Assembly: GCA_027047745.1 (NCBI GenBank)
Contig: JALTUB010000124.1
Coordinates: 1 to 6,684, forward strand
Direction of reading: 5' to 3'
Origin: Sulfurimonas sp.
Lineage (GTDB): Bacteria; Campylobacterota; Campylobacteria; Campylobacterales; Sulfurimonadaceae
Length of the DNA: 6,684 nt
Below the pieces are notes generated by a model that was given only the letters and a program-made list of their open reading frames with translations, was not told the DNA's origin and made no database searches. Below are positions 1 through 6,348 of the stretch, one piece after another. The number at the start of each line of letters is the position of its first letter. Position 1 is the first letter of the stretch. The position numbers and the translations under genes are program-made.

Positions 1-1
1 A

Positions 2-1237
2 AATAAACACTGGGAAAAACCATATGTAAATCTCTATCCAAGAGAGATATTTAAAACCCTTGTAAATAATCTTGATACAAAACATATACAAGTATTACAA
101 GGGATAAGACGAAGTGGTAAATCTACACTATTTAAACTATTAATAAATCACTTAAGTAAAATAGTTGATCCAAAAGAGATATTATACATAAATCTTGATG
201 ACCCATTTTTTATCCAATATTCAAATGATGCAACATCTTTTTATAGCATCTTACAAACAGCAAAAAAACTCACAAATAGTGATATAAAATATATATTTTT
301 AGATGAAGTTCAAGCGATTAATGGTTGGGAAAAATATGTAAAAAGTGTTTATGATAGTGAGGAATTTATAAAGATATTTATAACAGGTTCAAACTCTTCA
401 CTTCTAAATGGAGAACTTGCCACACTCCTAACAGGGAGATATATATCTACAAAGGTTTACCCTTTAAATTTCAAAGAGATATTGCAAATAAATAATATAG
501 ATGATTACTTGAGTTTAAATAAAAATCTACCAAAAGTTTTAAATATAGTTGATAATATGATGAGATATGGTTCATTTGTCGAAGTTTATGATGCAAAGGT
601 TGATTTTAAAAGAGAAATTTTAAAAACATATTATGATACTATTTTACTAAAAGATTGTGTATCAAACAATCAAATTAGAGATATAAAAAGTTTCAAGGAA
701 TTAAGTTTTTACTCTCTTACTAATTTAACTTCTCTTTATTCTTACGCATCTTTATCAAAGGCTATAGATATAAATGATAAATCTACAAAAGAATATATCT
801 CATATTTAGAAGATAGTTACCTTTTTGAAGAGTTAAAACTATTTTCTTATTCTCTAAAAGAGCAACAAAATAATAAAAAGAAGCTTTATTTATGTGATAA
901 TGGATTTATGGAACTTGGATTTAATTTTACAAATAACTATGGCAAACTTTTTGAAAATCTTGTATTTACAGAACTGCAAAAACAAGGGTTTGAACTGTTT
1001 TTTTACAATAAAGATAATGAGTGTGATTTTGTAGCTAGAAAACAAAATAAAACTATTGCCATACAAGTATGCTATGAACTAAATGATCAAAATCTAAAAA
1101 GAGAGTTTAATGGACTTTTAAAGCTACCTTTTGAAGTAGATGAAAAAATACTAATCACATATAATCAAAATAAATTTAGAAATGAAATACAAGATAATAT
1201 AAGAGTAGTAAGCTTTTGGGAATATTTTTACAAATAG
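2..1237 (+). CDS. AAA_14/DUF4143 family ATP-binding protein, 5' end cut by the window
   Basis: The frame is open from the first bases to a TAG stop, giving 411 visible residues. Family members run about 380-430, so only a short N-terminus is missing. Numbering from the first visible codon, a Walker A motif (GIRRSGKST) lies at 34-42, Walker B (YIFLDEVQ) at 97-104, a sensor-like ITGSNSSLL at 127-135 and the family's GRY at 145-147. The DUF4143 part follows: a winged-helix-like stretch at about 242-278 and a C-terminal PD-(D/E)xK-like fold with E318 (LFENLV), D342 (ECDFV) and Q355 (IQVCYEL). Replacement of the usual E-x-K by Q-V-C suggests that nuclease chemistry is absent, but this variant occurs in the family. 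Proteins of this type are abundant in bacteria and archaea, and their role is unknown. A TTG at 482 could be mistaken for the start, but it lies inside the conserved region, after the ATPase motifs. No clear terminator follows. Confidence 0.93.
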   Translation, partial: NKHWEKPYVNLYPREIFKTLVNNLDTKHIQVLQGIRRSGKSTLFKLLINHLSKIVDPKEILYINLDDPFFIQYSNDATSFYSILQTAKKLTNSDIKYIFLDEVQAINGWEKYVKSVYDSEEFIKIFITGSNSSLLNGELATLLTGRYISTKVYPLNFKEILQINNIDDYLSLNKNLPKVLNIVDNMMRYGSFVEVYDAKVDFKREILKTYYDTILLKDCVSNNQIRDIKSFKELSFYSLTNLTSLYSYASLSKAIDINDKSTKEYISYLEDSYLFEELKLFSYSLKEQQNNKKKLYLCDNGFMELGFNFTNNYGKLFENLVFTELQKQGFELFFYNKDNECDFVARKQNKTIAIQVCYELNDQNLKREFNGLLKLPFEVDEKILITYNQNKFRNEIQDNIRVVSFWEYFYK

Positions 1238-1285
1238 TATCGATTTAAAGTACGCTAAAACTCTATCTAGCATAAAATAACAGAG

Positions 1286-1386
1286 CTATACTACCTCTAT
1301 TTCAAAACTTTTCATCTTAATACTATCTCCATACCGGCTTTCATTAAGTTAATGCGAGTGCTCACTAAACCAAAGAAATTATACAT
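1286..1386 (-). pseudogene. Possible frameshifted coding remnant, family unknown
   Basis: On the minus strand an ATG at 1386 opens 24 codons ending at 1312, with residues such as GLVSTRINLMKAGME. The next frame reads NESRYGDSIKMKSFEIEVV and stops at 1286. The two frames overlap around 1345-1350, where a one-base shift would join them as ...STRINL-NESRYGDS... The second frame has a protein-like composition and sits in DNA slightly richer in G+C than its surroundings. I do not recognise the family, and the stretches are short enough to arise by chance. The alternative is plain intergenic DNA. Confidence 0.2.
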
Positions 1387-1410
1387 TCTTTAGCTTTTTT
1401 CTTATTTATT

Positions 1411-1432
1411 GCTCTTTGTAACAAAAAAGAGC
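1411..1432. repeat. Small perfect inverted repeat upstream of tex
   Basis: GCTCTTT (1411-1417) and AAAGAGC (1426-1432) form a perfect 7-bp stem with an 8-nt loop. It lies between the upstream ATPase gene and tex, just before a possible -10 box. It could be a weak terminator or an operator. There is no T-run on the plus side. Confidence 0.35.
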
Positions 1433-1434
1433 GA

Positions 1435-1440
1435 TACAAT
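1435..1440 (+). promoter_or_regulatory. Possible -10 box for tex
   Basis: TACAAT lies 27 bases before the tex ATG in an A/T-rich, T-tract-containing stretch. This fits the loose sigma-70 promoters of Campylobacterota, which often lack a -35 box. The match to TATAAT is 5 of 6. The preceding gene ends about 230 bp upstream, so tex probably needs its own promoter. Confidence 0.35.
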
Positions 1441-1467
1441 TGCGTCAAAGAAAAAAAGTGAAATCCT

Positions 1468-3588
1468 ATGCCGCAAAACAACACAACTTCAAACAATTTA
1501 ATCAATACACTCTCAAGCAATACAAAGCTTGCAAAAGAGCATATCAAAAATATTCTCAAACTCCTAGACGATGGAGCAACAATTCCCTTTATAGCAAGAT
1601 ACCGTAAAGAGTTAACAGGTTCAGCAAGTGATGAAGTACTGCGTGAGTTTGAAGCTATCTATCAAATGACTCAAGCACTTCTGCTTAGAAAGGAGGAGAT
1701 AAGCAGACTTATTGGTGAGCGTGCAACACTTACCCAGACTCTTATACACTCTATTGATGAAGCACAGACCTTAAGTGTTTTAGAGGATATTTACAGACCC
1801 TACAAAGAGAAAAAGTCTACTCGTGCAACAGAGGCTGTAAAAAAAGGACTTACTCCTTTAGCAAACACTCTGAGTTTAGCAAAACTCTCTTTGAGTGCAT
1901 TTGAACATGAAGCTAAAAAGTTTGTAAAAAATGGTGTTAAATCTACAGAAGAAGCTATAATTGGTGCACAAGATATTTTAGCAGAACGCTATGCCGATAA
2001 CCATCGTGAGCGAGAAGCCATCAGAAATACAATGCTTCGTCATGGACTCATTGTTACTAAACCCACAAAAAACTTTCAAAGTAATGGTACCTACAAAAAT
2101 CTAGCAAATGAATCGCAAAAAATAGCCTATATTCCCTCACATAGATACCTTGCAATAATGAGAGCCGTGAAAGAAAAAGAACTCACTATAAAAATCACCA
2201 TAGATATGCAAAGAGTCGAGGAAAATATAAAACAGTATAAAATCCCTCGGAATGCCTCAAGTTCAAAAGAGCTTCTCTTTGCAGCCTATAAAGATGGTCT
2301 CAAACGACTCTTACTCCCCTCTATAGAAAGAGAAGTCCATAAGCAACTCAAAGAGAAAGCCGATAGTATTGCTATCAATACTTTTGGAAAAAATCTCTCA
2401 CAACTTCTTATGACACCACCTGTGAGTAAAAAAATACTCTTAGGTGTTGACCCCGCATTTGTAAGTGGCTGTAAACTCGCTGTTATTGATGCAAATGCGC
2501 ACTATCTTGACTCAGCAGTTATCTACCCAACACCGCCAAAAAAAGCATATGAAGCTTCCAAAAAAGAAGTCCTTAAGCTTATAAAAAAGTATCATATCCA
2601 AGGGGTTGCCATAGGCAATGGAACTGGCTCTCAAGAGACACAAGAGTTTTTTGCCACACTCAATGCTAAAGAAGGCATCAATATCAGCTATACAGTTGTC
2701 TCAGAAGCAGGAGCCTCTGTCTATTCTGCTTCAAAAATAGCCCAAGAAGAGTATCCAAAACTTGATGTAACCATTCGAGGGGCGATTTCTATTGCACAAA
2801 GAGTCAGAGACCCTCTTGCTACTTTTGTGAAAATTGACCCAAAATCTTTGGGGATTGGGCAGTATCAACATGATGTCAACCAAAAACTCCTCCAAAAAAG
2901 ACTTGATGATGTCACAGAAGATATTGTGAACCGTATTGGAGTAGATATTAACTCTGCATCTTTTTCCTTACTTTCTCATGTCGCTGGAATAGGTGAAAGG
3001 ATTGCTAAAAATATTATTGATTATAGAAAAGAACATGGTGATTTCAAAAAAAAGAGTGAGCTACTCCTCGTTAAAGGTTTAGGAAAAAAAGCGTATGAGC
3101 AAGCAGCAGGGTTTATTCGTATTAAAGATGCAAAAAACCCTTTAGATATTAGCGGTATTCACCCAGAAAGTTTTGAGGTGGCTTCAAGAGTACAGAAGCT
3201 TAATATACAAACCATTAATATCCCTACATTAGCAAAAGAGTTGCATGTAGGAGAAGCAACACTCAAAGACATTATTCAAGAACTAAAGAAACCTGGATTT
3301 GACCCAAGAAAAGAGTTAGTAGAAATTCCTTTCCAAAACGGCATGAGAGATATTTCTCGCTTGCAAGAAGGAAGTATAATCTCAGGGGTTGTAAGAAACA
3401 TAACAGATTTTGGGGCATTTGTGGATATTGGACTTAAAAATGATGGTATGATTCATATCTCTAAGATGAGTACGAAAAGAATCTCTCATCCATTAGAGAT
3501 ACTCTCTATTAACCAGTACCTTCCTCAAATACAGGTTCTCTCAGTTGATACAGACAAAAATAAAGTTGGATTGGGATTAATATACTAA
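1468..3588 (+). CDS. tex: Tex-family RNA-binding transcription accessory protein
   Basis: This 706-residue protein has the full Tex layout. The helical N-terminal domain carries the signature DGATIPFIARYRKELTG at 35-51. The YqgF/RNase H-like domain covers about 322-450 (LLGVDPAF at 324-331, IGNGTGSQET at 382-391, SEAGASVYSAS at 412-422). The conserved GIGQYQHDV follows at 462-470, tandem helix-hairpin-helix motifs at about 493-560 (VAGIGERIAKNI, VKGLGKKAYEQAAGF), and a C-terminal S1 RNA-binding domain at about 634-704 (GVVRNITDFGAFVDIG). Tex homologues bind nucleic acids and contact the transcription machinery. They affect virulence-gene expression and stress survival in several bacteria, and the protein is cytoplasmic. 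The start is fixed by an in-frame TGA at 1459-1461 just upstream. The ribosome site is weak (AAGTG at 1456-1460). Length and domains are normal and the gene appears intact. Confidence 0.97.
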   Translation: MPQNNTTSNNLINTLSSNTKLAKEHIKNILKLLDDGATIPFIARYRKELTGSASDEVLREFEAIYQMTQALLLRKEEISRLIGERATLTQTLIHSIDEAQTLSVLEDIYRPYKEKKSTRATEAVKKGLTPLANTLSLAKLSLSAFEHEAKKFVKNGVKSTEEAIIGAQDILAERYADNHREREAIRNTMLRHGLIVTKPTKNFQSNGTYKNLANESQKIAYIPSHRYLAIMRAVKEKELTIKITIDMQRVEENIKQYKIPRNASSSKELLFAAYKDGLKRLLLPSIEREVHKQLKEKADSIAINTFGKNLSQLLMTPPVSKKILLGVDPAFVSGCKLAVIDANAHYLDSAVIYPTPPKKAYEASKKEVLKLIKKYHIQGVAIGNGTGSQETQEFFATLNAKEGINISYTVVSEAGASVYSASKIAQEEYPKLDVTIRGAISIAQRVRDPLATFVKIDPKSLGIGQYQHDVNQKLLQKRLDDVTEDIVNRIGVDINSASFSLLSHVAGIGERIAKNIIDYRKEHGDFKKKSELLLVKGLGKKAYEQAAGFIRIKDAKNPLDISGIHPESFEVASRVQKLNIQTINIPTLAKELHVGEATLKDIIQELKKPGFDPRKELVEIPFQNGMRDISRLQEGSIISGVVRNITDFGAFVDIGLKNDGMIHISKMSTKRISHPLEILSINQYLPQIQVLSVDTDKNKVGLGLIY

Positions 3589-3617
3589 GGTATATCCATT
3601 GCAACTAAAAAAATATT

Positions 3618-3621
3618 GGAG
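3618..3621 (+). promoter_or_regulatory. Ribosome binding site of the 82-residue gene
   Basis: GGAG sits five bases before the ATG at 3627. It supports real translation of a small protein that homology alone would not establish. Confidence 0.6.
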
Positions 3622-3626
3622 AAAAT

Positions 3627-3875
3627 ATGCGAAAAATTGAAATCTCAGTAGAAGATGAAAAACTAGAAACATTACTAGGCATACTAGAGAATCTAAAGAG
3701 TGGGCTTATAGCAGATCTTCAACTTGATGGCAAAGCTCTAAAAACTAGACAAGCACAATACCAAGCTAAAACAAAAAAAGTAATTTACGAACAAGAATCG
3801 GGAACAAATGACACAAGTGGTAAATATATGAATCCTGCTGCTTATAAAAATCAATTGAAGAAAAAAAATGTATAA
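3627..3875 (+). CDS. Unrecognised small protein (82 residues)
   Basis: I do not recognise this family. The protein begins with a short beta-strand-like segment (KIEISVED, residues 3-10). An amphipathic helix follows (EKLETLLGILENLKSGLIADL, about 11-31), then a charged, Gln/Lys-rich middle (36-55) and a polar tail containing SGKYMNPAAYKNQLKKK (64-80). There is no signal peptide, membrane segment or cysteine. A strand followed by a helix at the N-terminus recalls small antitoxin-like or ribbon-helix-helix proteins, but no DNA-binding motif is clear and no toxin-like partner is adjacent. The gene starts 38 bases after tex and overlaps the next gene by eight bases in another frame, so the three are probably cotranscribed and the last two translationally coupled. 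The good ribosome site and the overlap argue that it is a real gene. Confidence 0.8.
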   Translation: MRKIEISVEDEKLETLLGILENLKSGLIADLQLDGKALKTRQAQYQAKTKKVIYEQESGTNDTSGKYMNPAAYKNQLKKKNV

Positions 3876-4179
3876 ATTGAATTATTATGTCCCTGTACCA
3901 GATAAGGAAAATACTAAAGAAGCTCTCTTTGCAATAGGTGTTGGAAGATTTGATAATTATGAGCTATGTTCTTGGGAGTCATTAGGAGAGGGGCAATTTA
4001 AACCTGTTAGAAATGCTAATCCTTATTTGGGAGAGTTAAATGTTCTTAAAAAAGTACCAGAGTACAAGGTTGAAATGATATGCCCCGATACTCTTATACA
4101 AGAAGCTATAGAAGTTTTAAAAAAGACACACCCCTATGAAGAAGTTGCCTATGAAGTTTTTAAAATGGAAGATTTTTAA
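3868..4179 (+). CDS. Stand-alone NIF3/YqfO-insert-like (PII-like) protein
   Basis: The 103-residue protein matches the small stand-alone family often annotated as NGG1p-interacting factor NIF3-like. This family corresponds to the PII/CutA-like insert of Bacillus YqfO rather than the whole metal-binding NIF3 protein. The family pattern is clear: IGVGRFDNYELCSW at 23-36, then G-EGQFKPV and NANPYLGE to about 56, and the C-terminal motif KTHPYEEVAYEVF at 86-98. The fold is expected to be a ferredoxin-like alpha/beta domain forming trimers. Conserved His88 and Glu91/Glu92, with Cys34, suggest metal or small-ligand binding, but no activity is established. The ATG lies inside the last codons of the 82-residue gene, with only a weak GAAG/A-rich ribosome site, so coupling to the upstream gene is likely. 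Confidence 0.88.
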   Translation: MYKLNYYVPVPDKENTKEALFAIGVGRFDNYELCSWESLGEGQFKPVRNANPYLGELNVLKKVPEYKVEMICPDTLIQEAIEVLKKTHPYEEVAYEVFKMEDF

Positions 4180-4220
4180 ACTTTAGTCCTATCTTCCTCC
4201 CTAAAATAGTGTCATATATT

Positions 4221-4258
4221 GAACCACTCATGTTTTAGGACAACCGTGGTTCCTAAAA
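4221..4258. terminator. Hairpin region between convergent genes, probable bidirectional terminator
   Basis: TTTTAGGA (4233-4240) and TCCTAAAA (4251-4258) form a perfect 8-bp stem, with extra AC/GT pairing possible inside the loop. A second perfect stem, GAACCAC (4221-4227) with GTGGTTC (4246-4252), overlaps the first and cannot form at the same time. The site lies between the stops of the NIF3-like gene (plus) and arsC (minus), where a two-way terminator is expected. A long T-run is lacking, but the stem flanks are A/T-rich. Confidence 0.6.
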
Positions 4259-4266
4259 AGGAATAG

Positions 4267-4620
4267 CTATTGATTTAAAAATTCAGCAATTCTCTCAGTT
4301 GGACGGCCGATAATTGCACGACCATCTTTAATAATAATAGGTCTCTCTATTAACTTTGGATGTTGTGCCATTGCCAAAATTAGTTTATCATCATTCATCT
4401 CTTCTTTGAGGTTTAACTCTTTGTAAATAGCTTCTTTTGTGCGCATTAATTCTCTGGGGGTAATTGCTAGCATCTTTAAAATGTTTTTTATCTCTGTTTC
4501 ATCAGGACTTTTTTCTAAATATTTTATAATCTCTGTTTCACAATTATTCTCTTCAATTACTTTTAATGCTGTACGAGATTTTGAACATCTCGGATTATGC
4601 CATATACTTACACTCTTCAT
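4267..4620 (-). CDS. arsC: ArsC/YfgD-type arsenate reductase family protein
   Basis: The 117-residue protein has the thioredoxin-like ArsC fold of the glutaredoxin-dependent type. The motif HNPRCSKSR at 8-16 places the catalytic cysteine at 12. The arginines known to matter in plasmid R773 ArsC have counterparts at R60 (RELMR), R93 (ERPII) and R106 (GRPTER). Length and motif wording (HNPRCSKSR, LMR-KE, KELNL, ERPI, IGRP) fit the shorter chromosomal YfgD-like branch better than plasmid ArsC of about 140 residues. Arsenate reduction to arsenite is therefore plausible but not certain. No arsR, arsB or acr3 is nearby, which also argues against a dedicated arsenic operon. The ATG has a good ribosome site (GAGGA, complement of 4628-4632) seven bases away. 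The gene stands alone, convergent with the tex group and divergent from abiE. Confidence 0.92.
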   Translation of the reverse strand: MKSVSIWHNPRCSKSRTALKVIEENNCETEIIKYLEKSPDETEIKNILKMLAITPRELMRTKEAIYKELNLKEEMNDDKLILAMAQHPKLIERPIIIKDGRAIIGRPTERIAEFLNQ

Positions 4621-4649
4621 TTTTATATCCTCATATTTTATTGATACAT

Positions 4650-4655
4650 ATTATA
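4650..4655 (-). promoter_or_regulatory. -10 box for arsC
   Basis: The minus strand reads a perfect TATAAT here, 29 bases before the arsC ATG, giving a leader of about 20-25 nt. A TTGACA (complement of 4662-4667) lies only six bases upstream, too close to act as the -35 box for this -10. The promoter is probably of the -35-less type. Confidence 0.6.
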
Positions 4656-4749
4656 CTCTATTGTCAAAAACTATTTATAAACCATAGCAAACTATATATT
4701 ATTTATATAAAATAGTGATAATAGGAGTAAGAAAATAGAAAATTTATTG

Positions 4750-4769
4750 TATAATTTTAACTATATAAT
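4750..4769 (+). promoter_or_regulatory. Promoter region of the abiE pair with two TATAAT boxes
   Basis: Perfect TATAAT hexamers lie at 4750-4755 and 4764-4769. The predicted starts of transcription are about 30-45 bases before the antitoxin start codon. Which one is used cannot be told from sequence. The second box is embedded in the direct repeat described separately, so repressor binding there would block it. Confidence 0.55.
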
Positions 4770-4786
4770 AGATTTTTAACCATATA
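4755..4786 (+). repeat. Direct repeat TTTTAACYATATA, candidate AbiEi operator
   Basis: TTTTAACTATATA (4755-4767) and TTTTAACCATATA (4774-4786) are 13-bp copies differing at one base. Their starts are 19 bp apart, close to two helix turns. They overlap the downstream -10 box and the likely transcription start. A shorter AACTATATA occurs again at 4690-4698. AbiEi antitoxins of characterised type IV systems repress their own promoter by binding repeats, which makes this a reasonable operator candidate. The low complexity of the region weakens the case. Confidence 0.4.
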
Positions 4787-4793
4787 TCTATAT

Positions 4794-4798
4794 AAAGG
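4794..4798 (+). promoter_or_regulatory. Ribosome binding site fixing a TTG start for abiEi
   Basis: AAAGG lies eight bases before TTG at 4807. The first in-frame ATG is 11 codons later, at 4840, and would remove part of the N-terminal helix. An in-frame stop at 4777-4779 limits the start upstream. Confidence 0.6.
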
Positions 4799-4806
4799 CA
4801 TACAAA

Positions 4807-5445
4807 TTGAATTATTTAATTGAAAATATTTTACAAAAAATGCCTATAGTTGATTATGCTAGTATAAAAAGTGTTCTTATTGAAAATGGATACAAGAGTA
4901 TTAATGATAAGATTAACGATATGCGACAAAAAAAGCTTTTATATCCATTAAAAAAAGGTCTTTATGTTTACAAATCCCCATATTTAAAAACACTTGTATC
5001 TAAAGAAATAATAGCTAATAATTTATATGGTCCATCATATATATCTTATGAATACGCTCTCTCTTACCATGGTCTTATACCAGAGAGAGTGGATGAGATA
5101 AGTTCTGCTACTACAAAAAAGGCGAAAAAGTTCTCTAATAAATATGGTCTATTTACATTTAAACACATAGATAAAAAATTGTTTGTATTAGGGGTCAGCA
5201 TAGTTACTTCAAAACAAGGTAATTTTATGATTGCTTCACCTGAAAAAGCACTATGTGATAAAATATATACAGCAAAAGGCTTATCTATCAGATCTAAAAA
5301 AGCGATGTTAGAGTACTTGCTATATGATCTAAGAATAGATATGGATGAATTAGATTCATTTGACCTAGGCATACTAAGAGTGTATGTAGAGATAACTAAA
5401 TCAAGAAGAGTCGAGTTTTTATATAAAATACTCAAAAGAGGGTAA
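4807..5445 (+). CDS. abiEi: AbiEi-family antitoxin of a type IV toxin-antitoxin system
   Basis: The 212-residue protein has an N-terminal winged helix-turn-helix at about 8-55 (IKSVLIENGYKSINDKINDMRQ, then LKKGLYVY as the wing). The family core follows, with YISYEYALSYHGLIPE at 78-93, SSATTKKAKKF at 99-109 and the hallmark SPEKALCDKIY at 144-154. In characterised AbiE systems this protein represses its own operon through the winged helix. Its C-terminal part is also needed to counter the toxin without stable protein-protein contact, which is the basis of the type IV label. The start is TTG, supported by AAAGG upstream. A low-efficiency start on the antitoxin gene may affect dosage. The toxin gene begins two bases after the stop, so the pair is one operon. 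The frame is intact and codon use matches the neighbours. Confidence 0.92.
   Translation: MNYLIENILQKMPIVDYASIKSVLIENGYKSINDKINDMRQKKLLYPLKKGLYVYKSPYLKTLVSKEIIANNLYGPSYISYEYALSYHGLIPERVDEISSATTKKAKKFSNKYGLFTFKHIDKKLFVLGVSIVTSKQGNFMIASPEKALCDKIYTAKGLSIRSKKAMLEYLLYDLRIDMDELDSFDLGILRVYVEITKSRRVEFLYKILKRG
5437..5442 (+). promoter_or_regulatory. Strong ribosome binding site of the toxin gene, inside the antitoxin 3' end
   Basis: AGAGGG lies five bases before the toxin ATG and within the last codons of the antitoxin. It is stronger than the antitoxin's own site. This suggests tight translational coupling. Confidence 0.65.
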
Positions 5446-5447
5446 AA

Positions 5448-6323
5448 ATGACAATAGTTGAACAGATGCTCAGTAGATATACAATAGAGAGTGAAGATGA
5501 GCTCATAAATGCTTTAAAAGAGATTTATCAAGAGGTGACACTTTTAGGCTTGTATCGTGGTGGCTTCTTCCAAAAGGCTGTATTTTATGGTGGAACTGCT
5601 CTTAGAATAGTCCATGGCTTAGATAGGTTTTCTGAAGATTTAGATTTTAGTTTACTTCAAAAAGATAAAGAGTTTGATTTAGAGTATTATTTTTCATACA
5701 TTGTTGATGAGTTTGAAGCACTTGGTATCTCTATAAAATTATCTAAAAAGGTGAAATCTACTACAAGTGCAATAGAATCAGCATTTTTAAAAAATGGCAC
5801 ATCTATTCATACTCTTAGCTTAGAAGTTGTAGATTTATCAAATATTTTAGATGGTGTACATAGTGGTAAAAATTTGAAAATAAAATTTGAAGTCGATACT
5901 AATCCTCCTTTGAAGTTTCAAACAACACCTCATACACTCCTGTTACCCACTACCTTTAATATAGTATCCATGACACTACCAAACCTATATGCAGGTAAAA
6001 TGCATGCTTTACTCTTTAGAAACTGGAAGAACAGAGTGAAGGGTAGAGATTGGTATGATTTTGAATGGTATGTTAAAAGAGGAATGAAGCTTAACTTAGT
6101 GCATCTTAAAGAGAGAATGGTTAAGAGTGGGAACTTTGCAAAAAATGATGAATTGACTGAAAAAATATTAAAAAATTTATTGAGAAAAAAAATAGAAATA
6201 TTAGATATTGCAAAAGCAAAAGATGATGTTAAAGTATTTATTAAAGACCAATCAATTTTAGAATTTTATTCAAAAGAGTATTTTCTTCTACTAACTGATA
6301 GGATTATCTTCCAAAAAAACTAA
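5448..6323 (+). CDS. abiEii: AbiEii-family nucleotidyltransferase toxin
   Basis: The 291-residue protein belongs to the AbiEii/AbiGii (DUF1814) branch of the DNA polymerase beta-type nucleotidyltransferases. The active-site block YGGTALRIVHGLDRFSEDLDF spans 47-67: the nucleotide-binding GGT is at 48-50 and the metal-binding carboxylates D64 and D66. KFEVDTNPP at 146-154 supplies the next conserved acidic segment. KMHALLFRNWKNRVKGRDWYD at 184-204 carries the family's K-H-A and KGRD-YD motifs. All key residues look present, so the toxin should be active. Known members halt growth during phage infection, and the related MenT toxins add nucleotides to tRNA acceptor ends; the target of this copy is unknown. 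It is coupled to the antitoxin gene with a two-base gap and ends just before a hairpin terminator. Confidence 0.93.
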   Translation: MTIVEQMLSRYTIESEDELINALKEIYQEVTLLGLYRGGFFQKAVFYGGTALRIVHGLDRFSEDLDFSLLQKDKEFDLEYYFSYIVDEFEALGISIKLSKKVKSTTSAIESAFLKNGTSIHTLSLEVVDLSNILDGVHSGKNLKIKFEVDTNPPLKFQTTPHTLLLPTTFNIVSMTLPNLYAGKMHALLFRNWKNRVKGRDWYDFEWYVKRGMKLNLVHLKERMVKSGNFAKNDELTEKILKNLLRKKIEILDIAKAKDDVKVFIKDQSILEFYSKEYFLLLTDRIIFQKN

Positions 6324-6327
6324 ACGA

Positions 6328-6348
6328 CTACCATCTATAAGATGGTAG
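6328..6348. terminator. Hairpin terminator after the abiE operon
   Basis: CTACCATC (6328-6335) and GATGGTAG (6341-6348) form a perfect 8-bp stem with a TATAA loop, four bases after the toxin stop. On the plus side it is followed only by GTTTGT. On the minus side the stem is followed by TCGTTTAGTTTTTTT. It may therefore act in both directions and looks stronger for minus-strand transcripts. Confidence 0.7.

Noticed and set aside
482..1237. TTG at 482 as the true start of the ATPase gene
   Set aside because: The frame is open upstream to the window edge and encodes Walker A and Walker B motifs, so the protein begins before the window.
1365..1559. 64-residue open frame on the minus strand across the tex start
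   Set aside because: It overlaps the well-supported tex N-terminus in antisense and has no recognisable family. It is a shadow frame.
4267..4620. Membership of an arsenic resistance operon
   Set aside because: No arsR, arsB, acr3 or arsM lies alongside, and the gene is monocistronic. The YfgD-like motifs fit a general chromosomal copy.
4650..4667. TTGACA plus TATAAT as a classical sigma-70 promoter for arsC
   Set aside because: The spacing is only six bases, against the 16-18 needed. Only the -10 box is retained as meaningful.
4439..4687. 82-residue plus-strand frame over arsC
   Set aside because: It lies antisense to arsC, whose catalytic motifs are clear. Its hydrophobic text is the complement of arsC codons.
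5064..5435. 123-residue minus-strand frame within abiEi
   Set aside because: It is antisense to the AbiEi core motifs and has no independent promoter or family signature.
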